DNA of 64,000 nucleotides from Malurus cyaneus samueli (Eukaryota > Chordata > Aves > Passeriformes > Maluridae). The DNA lies in assembly GCA_009741485.1 (NCBI GenBank), contig CM019214.1, positions 7,864,886-7,928,885 on the forward strand, given 5' to 3'. Position numbers and translations under genes: made by a program. The notes under the pieces were generated by a model that was not told where the DNA came from, did not search any database, and saw only the letters and a list, made by a program, of their open reading frames with translations. Positions within the stretch are counted from its first letter, which is position 1; every line of letters starts with the position of its first letter. This document shows positions 57,706 through 64,000 of the stretch, one piece after another.

Positions 57706-60700
57706 TTAAAGCCCTCATTCTAAGGGGAGGTTTTTGAGACAAGGTCTTCAGAAAGAAGTATGGTTTCAGCAGTAAGCCAGAAGTGAGTGAGCTCAGGTGC
57801 TGACACTGCTGCTTTTCCAGCCTTCCCCAATTCACGACCTCATTTTCAAAAAAAGCCATTGATTTATGTTGCTGTTATGTTCCTGTTTTCAGCTTGGAGC
57901 CCTGCATGTATTTGTCCAGTCAAGCACTCAAAATTGGTGGCTCCTGCTGAATGATTTGTTTCCAGCCTCCTTAAGGCTGAGGTTTCTCCACCTGTTAACA
58001 CAGGATTATGTTTAGGCATTTGACTTAAAGTTGGCAAAACTTATTTTAGTAGAAAAGTGCTTTGAAGTTCAGGCTCCTGTCTACAGCCACCCGTTTTGAT
58101 TGCTTTGTTTTCTTATCCTGGCCTAAAATTCACTTTCCCAATTAAATGAATCTCTTCATCAGGCCTTCTCACAGCTGAAAAAAAATACACAGAGACAGAA
58201 GGTGGGAAAGGCTCCCAAGGCCCATATGTTCTACAGCATGTTTCTTGCATAAATATGTCATGGGTATTTTAGTAACCTGCTGCCTTCTGGCATGAGACGG
58301 ATTCAGCTTTCCATTGTTTGCACAGACAGAGCAGGGGAGGGGGAGGATGGAAATCCACAGAGGGAAGTCTGATACTCTTCTGTCTTGTCAGGTCATGTTC
58401 ATTTTGTGGAGGAGAACAGCCATTCTACAATTTTCAGATATGCTTAATAGTATGAACCAGTCTTATAGGAAAGGCAAATACCAGGGTATCTCTTTCTGCA
58501 AAGCTTGCAGAAAAAAACAGAACAAAAGCTGGCATTGTGGCAGTTTAAATAGGAGAATCCACTCATGCTTCTCCCAGTCTTTACTACGGACTCTATTTGT
58601 ATGCTAAAGAGGAGACTGAATTTAAATTCAATGCTTTTCTCTTTTTCTTGGAGATGGGCTTTCTGAAACATGAACATCTGAGGAGATAAACATTATTTAC
58701 AGCTTTGATTTATAATGGTTAGCCATCCTCTAATCAAGGAATGTGAATTTGTTGTTTGTTTGGTTACCTCCAACACTTGTAAATCCTTATTTATCACCAG
58801 AAGCCACACATTTTTAATTTAGTGCGTTAATTTATAGATCTTGCTCAAATCTTATTTAACAGACTGATTTATAAACATTAGACAAAATGATCCAAATTAT
58901 AAATGTTAACTTTGCCATCACATTTATGCATTCCAGCTAAGAACATGGTTGTATTTCTTTGGTTGGTTTACAAATTATAGCATTAATTAGTTCTCTAGTT
59001 GACTGATTAGAAAATATCTTCTATCCTGGCCATTAAGTTCTGATTTATCTTTTTGAAGTATAACTATGCCTCATAATTTGTTTCCACAGTGTTCTGATTT
59101 ATTAATACCATGTGCTAAATTTTAAAACATAAATTTCAAAAGCCCTGAAAAAAATGTAAAAAAATTCTGACTAAAAAACAATCCTTGGGAGAATAGACAT
59201 TTTTTTAACACTTTTGTTTGAAACTTAGGGAAGCTATTGAGTTTTCCAGCAAAGTTTTCCTCTTTTACTGTTTTTCATAAAAAGGTTCTGGATTTCCAAG
59301 CACCAGCAAGTGCCTGAATTCCAGTGTTACAAGCCGTGGTGTTCCAATACTGGATCTGACTGAACTGAAATGATTGCTGGGCTCAATTTAGGGAACTGGA
59401 TCACGGTTTGGTTTCCATAAACCAGCACCTCCAGTGCTTTTCTCCTTTGGGAGAATAACCAAAGTATTTTTTGACTATGCAAGAATTGTATATTTTTTCT
59501 CCAAACACCTGGTGTAGATTTATGTTTATCAGTGCTGTGCTCTCAGCTGCTGAGCACTGATTAATGTCTTCTGCCAAAGGCACTCGCTGCTCTAGGGATC
59601 CTGGGCAGGGCTGGAGAGTGCTGGGCAGGGATTAGCACAGCAGAGCCACCTTCTAGGCCAGCTTATTTTAATTCTTATTTAATTGAAGACACAGGAAAAT
59701 GCTGTTCTGTATTCAATTTTTTTTTCTGGAAATTCTGACTTTTAAGAAGATCTAGAGTTCCTATGGTTTTGGTTTTCACACTTGGCAGAGGATGGATGGT
59801 GGCTGTTTTGTGCATCTGGTATGTGCCTAGATAGAAAAATTTTATGCAAATATTAATGTAGACATAGCTATTTAAAAATATACCTCCCCATACACGACTA
59901 AGGGAGACTTTTATAGCTTTGCTACCCCATGATTGGAAAGCTAACGTTGATTCAAGGAGTAGAACAAATTAGTAAGGTCCCAGTTCTCTGCTTAAATAAC
60001 TACACAGTTCCTTATGCTTGAGCTAGCACATTTAGAAAGAATTTGAGGTTTCTGTGGGTATCTCTATGTTTCTAAATGAAAGAAGGAAGAGGAGGTAGGC
60101 TGAGTACTGCATTCCACTCCTCCAAATTGACCACCCAGACAGTGATACAAAATTTGACAGACTGCTCATTCCCAGAACTGGTACAAAAAGACACTGTTGA
60201 GCAGGTGACTACACTGTTTGGTCTTGTTCACCTAAAAAAGTATTCTAACCTATCTTCAGGCTCTGTGTCCTAAAACATCCCTATATATCCTTTTGTAATG
60301 CCCTAGAGCACAAAATAAGCACCCTCCTTTACGTTAGAAAGAGCTTTCCAAAGAGATTTTGGGCTGCAAAAAGCCACTTGCAAAATAATCCCTTTGTTTT
60401 AGGACCACATGATCTCAGATGGGATGTGGGGCCTCAGGACAGGTCAAAGACCCAAACTGTCTTATCTGGTGGGACCTGGTCTCACATGTGGTGGCCACAA
60501 GCCAGCCCACGTTACTTTGACTTTGGCAGCCAGAAATCAGTGCCTGCTCCTCTTTTATTCAGCAGTGTAGCCGTAATTAAGGTGTTTTATGAAGTTGGGC
60601 ACCTCCTTGGATCCAGCAGCTCAATCCCCATCCTCAGTGAATAGACACAAACCTCCCACACTTTCCTGATGTCAGAGCACCCTGTGCCAGAGGCAGAGCA

Positions 60701-60836
60701 TGAGGGCTCCTCTTCCACCCCATAACCACGGTGAGCAAAGTGCTGTGACTGCAGTGACTCTCAGTGCTCACTCTGCGGAAGGGCTGAGATATTTCTGAGC
60801 CAGGATCTTCCTCTTTTGGATGCTACAGCAAAATAG
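57706..60836. other. Intergenic, no gene seen
   Basis: Unique, mostly AT-rich sequence. The stretch 58780-59060 is especially AT-rich with many TTAAT/ATTA motifs and could be a conserved noncoding element. No gene or repeat family is recognised. Confidence 0.5.
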
Positions 60837-60841
60837 CCATC
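60837..60841 (+). repeat. Target-site duplication, left copy (ccatc)
   Basis: ccatc directly precedes the LTR and is repeated exactly at 61380-61384 directly after it. Five bases is the size typical of ERVL-class integration. Confidence 0.88.
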
Positions 60842-61379
60842 TGTTGTGGGTTGACCCTATCACTCCCCTTCCCTCTGGGACGGGGGGAAGTAAGATGGCG
60901 AAACAGCCAGCAGGGTGAGATAAAGTAGTTTTATTATAGCTAAGATACAAAATATAAGCAAAGACTTGCGCACACAAAAGCTAAAGGCAAAGAAAGAAAT
61001 CAATATCTACTTCCCATTAGCAGCGTTGTTCAGGCACTTCCTGGGAAGCAGGGCTTCAGCACGTGTAGTGGTTGCTCCAGAAGGCAAACATTGAAAACTC
61101 ATGAATGCCCCCCCGCTTCCTTCTCTCTCTCCTAGCTTATATATCTGAGCTGACGTCATGTGGTTTGGAATATCCCTTTGGTTGTTTTGGGTCAGCTGGC
61201 CTAGTCCTGTCCCCTCCCAGGATCTTACACATGACCCATCCCTTTGAGGGGGAAGAATGTCAGAGGGACAGGCTGCTTCGAGTAGCCAAAACACTGCTCT
61301 GTTATCAGCTCCCTTCCAGCACTCATGCAAAGCACAGCACTGGAAGGGCTTGAGCTTTACCTCACTCAGACCCAATACA
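60842..61379 (-). mobile_element. Solo LTR of an endogenous retrovirus, ERVL-like, minus orientation
   Basis: This 538-bp unit has TG...CA ends (minus-strand start TGTATTGGGTC, end CCCACAACA) and a perfect ccatc duplication on both sides. On the minus strand it carries a full CRE palindrome TGACGTCA (61151-61158), a TATATAA box (61143-61137) just downstream, and AATAAA (60935-60930) about 200 bp further, the expected order for U3-R-U5. There is no internal retroviral sequence, so it is a recombined solo LTR. The intact promoter motifs and perfect flanking repeat suggest it is younger than the LTR at 42220. Confidence 0.92.
61137..61158 (-). promoter_or_regulatory. CRE plus TATA box inside the solo LTR
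   Basis: On the minus strand TGACGTCA is followed seven bases later by TATATAA. This is a complete, undecayed core promoter arrangement for the LTR. Transcription from it would run leftward, toward TMEM47. Confidence 0.7.
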
Positions 61380-61384
61380 CCATC
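61380..61384 (+). repeat. Target-site duplication, right copy (ccatc)
   Basis: Exact match to 60837-60841 on the other side of the solo LTR. Confidence 0.88.
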
Positions 61385-61405
61385 ACAGTGTGGCGCCTGG
61401 GCAAG

Positions 61406-61835
61406 ATCACAGAATCATAGAATACTCTGAGTAGGGCCCACAAGGACTATCCAGACCCACTCCTGGCCCTGCACAGAACAGCCCCAAGAATCATCCCATG
61501 TGCCTGAGAGCATTGTCCAAACACTTTGAGCTCTGAGGTTGGACTGTGCCCTGCCGGGGAGCTGTTCCAGTGCCCAGACACCCTCTGGGGAAGAACCTTT
61601 TCCTGATACCCAACCAAACCTCCCCTGACACATCCTCAGCCGTTCCCTCAGTGCTGTCGCTGTCCCCCAGAGCAGAGATCAGTGCCTGCCCCTCCTCTCC
61701 CCACAAGGAAGCTGTGACTGCACTGAGGGCTCCCTCAGTCTCCTCCAGGCTCAACAGCCCCAGTGCCCTCAGCCGCTCCTCACACGGCTTCCCCTCAAGG
61801 CCTTCCCCTCAAGGCCCTTCACAATCCTTATGCAA
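61406..61835 (-). mobile_element. CR1 LINE 3' fragment
   Basis: Begins atcacagaatcatagaat, the reverse complement of the CR1 3' terminal repeat, and runs back through the canonical 3' region (minus strand ggaacagctccccggcaggg, ggggaggtttggttgggtat, tgttgagcctggaggaga). It is truncated at the 5' end, as usual for CR1. A 14-bp internal duplication, cttcccctcaaggc, occurs near 61789-61818. The open frames of 87-118 residues here come from the LINE. Confidence 0.92.
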
Positions 61836-64000
61836 AGAAAACCCCATGAGGGCAGGGGAGGAAAGGCAGGAAGAGGAGGAAGATCAGATACCAATCAGAT
61901 GATTTTGCTGAATTCCAGGCTATGGCTGATAAGGAATTGAATCAAGGAGGCCATTGAAGGACTGCTGCTCGGAGAGGAGGCAGTAGGGAAAGAGAGAAAA
62001 AGAAGCACCCTTGCTCTGGAATTGGATAGCTGGTAATTATTTCAATTAAATCATGTAGATCCTTTAAGACACTGGCAAAGCACACTTCTCAGCCTAAAAC
62101 AGATGTTTTAAAAAGGTTAAATACAAACTGTCCTATACTTGATTATAAGAGGCACTGAGAAAACCAGGTAAGACACAGACATTTACATTGCCTTTGCTCC
62201 CCCAACCCCCTACAAAAACCTGGCCACAGAACCCAATTTAATGGCATTAAGTGAGATGAGCTCCACTTTCATGGACTACCAAGGAGATGGTTCAGGAGCA
62301 AGGTCTGGGAAAGATCAACCATGACTTCTCAGAAAGTGCAGGTTGGGAAAGGAGCAATGAGGGGAGTCTCTCTCCCCTGTAATACATCACCCTTTGTTGA
62401 GACAGAACCAGAAGGTGAGAGTCCCAAATCTCAGCCTGTCTTTGCTGTTCAATAAATGCTCATGAAAAGCACTGTCAGAGCTGTTGTGGCTCACACCAGC
62501 ACTGCTGCTGACAGCAGTAACTACTTCATTAGCTTAAGTGACACATTCTGCTGCTTTAATGATTTCCAATCTGCTGCTGACCTATGCAAATATCAACATG
62601 AATCCATGAGATGAAAATAGTTTTGAGAAACAAAACACCAAGTAAATTGTACACATGCACAGAAATACATTAAAGAACATTATTCATCTCCACAAGCTTA
62701 ATAACGTTCTTTTAATGTTGTTATGTGCACAGTAATGGTTTAAATTTTTCTGCCTCTTGAGCACGGAATTATAAGTATCCAAAATAAGATGGGGAACTCA
62801 ATGAATGTCTGTCACTTCAAAAACTATATAATGGGATTCAAATCAAAAAACTGAACAGAGCTGCAAAATTTGTTGTTAGTAACTTTGTGATACTGCTGCA
62901 CAAGGTGATGAACTGGTTCCTTCCTCCTGCTCTGTCCCCTCTGCCCCAGTGTCCAGATGGCTTTATCGAGAATCGTGTACTGTGCTCCAATCCTTCAGCA
63001 TTGTCCATGTACTCATTAAGGTAACTGTCTTTGTTGCAAAACCTGTTAACATTTCACTTGCCTTCAGCCTCTCAACTCCTTAGTGCCAAAATTGTCTCAA
63101 ACTCCAATGTGTGTAAGCACAGCGGATGAATGTCATCCTTCTCCGATGCTAATGGAGCTTTCTAATTCCTTTGTTAACCCTTTGAAAATGCCAAGCAAAG
63201 ATTTACAATCTCCCTGTCCCTGCAGGGCCTCTGGAAAGGAAACCATCCAGATGGCAAAATGCAGCTCTGCCGTAACCCTCTCCCACAACTGCCAAACGCA
63301 GGAATGTGCTAAAGGCACTGAACGCTCAGCACAAGAAATTTCACAACTCATTAGCAATGCCACATCCAAATAATAAAGAACAAAACCCAGACTGAAACCC
63401 AGCAGGCTGCAGTCCCAGGGGTTAGCTGGCAGCAGCCCGGATGAGAATTCCATGCCACCATTTGCACAGATGGGTTTTCTTGACCACAGCTTTACGCTTC
63501 AATAACGTTACAAGTGTAAATCTGTAAAAAAAGTTTCAAAAATTATTGACTCAGTCACCTCTTGAGGATGCAGCAGCTGAAGGATTTAGAACTCCAGCAC
63601 TATCTTAAGAAATGGAAGCCAAATTATTAAGTTCATTTTTCCCAAAGTGAGGGTACAGCTGCTTTTGCCACCCTAATTTTTACATTACTCTTCCCTGAAA
63701 GAATGCTGGGGGAGTGTGAAACTGATTTTAAACTCCTTTTGGCAAAAACAAGCAGCAACTGAGCTCTGGGAAATCTGAAATTCTTTCCCCTAGAACTCCT
63801 CACTGTAGTCTGACCTTTTCTGTATTCAGCACTGAGGACACCATGCTATCCACTGGTTACCCACAACAAACTTGTTTTTTCCACCTCTCCAGATTTTCTG
63901 AAGGGAGAGAAAACTTTAAAATGAGCCAGAATACTTACTGTTGATCATTTGCATTAACTACTTGTGCTTCAAACTTCAGCTTTCTGAACTCAGTCAGGAT
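61836..64000. other. Intergenic, no gene seen
   Basis: Unique AT-rich sequence to the window edge. Short open frames at 63083-63373 and 63133-63453 overlap on opposite strands and match nothing recognised. An octamer-like atgcaaat motif occurs near 62584. Confidence 0.5.

Noticed and set aside
61491..61902. Frames of 87 and 118 residues at the right end
   Set aside because: Part of the CR1 3' fragment and its antisense; no domain.

Overview
The window is vertebrate nuclear DNA, almost certainly from a bird and probably a songbird. It is AT-rich, gene-poor and intron-bearing, contains degenerate CR1 LINE fragments (the dominant avian retrotransposon), and carries two solo LTRs of the class-III (ERVL-like) type common in passerines. 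There is no bacterial-style organisation.

One protein-coding gene is firmly supported: TMEM47 on the minus strand. It has three coding exons, at 23600-23375, 10617-10477 and 4593-4415. They splice into a complete 181-residue four-transmembrane protein of the PMP22/EMP/claudin superfamily. All splice sites are canonical. Introns are about 12.8 kb (intron 1) and 5.9 kb (intron 2). The left part (about 0.8-4.4 kb) is taken to be the long 3' UTR. A CpG island (about 22.85-24.33 kb) covers exon 1 and the promoter.

The region just upstream of the gene looks mis-assembled. About 1.65 kb of TMEM47 upstream sequence (23782-25427) recurs at 25896-27551 in direct orientation, with a few SNPs, one 6-bp indel and many C/G homopolymer differences. 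Between the copies lie a 33-bp unmatched filler, an inverted copy (25461-25760) of sequence that lies normally at 27585-27867, and a 135-base N gap. The simplest reading is an unmerged allelic overlap plus a fold-back at a contig end, not a biological duplication.

From about 28 kb to 64 kb the window is a gene desert upstream of TMEM47. It holds CR1 fragments (29.7-30.3, 57.1-57.7, 61.4-61.8 kb), an LTR at 42220-42775 (+), an LTR at 60842-61379 (-) with a perfect 5-bp target-site duplication, a 262-bp element with terminal inverted repeats (44711-44972), a (GATA)n microsatellite, and AT-rich homeodomain-motif stretches that could be conserved noncoding elements. I found no convincing second gene, tRNA, rRNA, CRISPR array or new molecular system. 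The most noteworthy observations are the assembly artefact over the TMEM47 promoter and the structure of the LTR-related elements.
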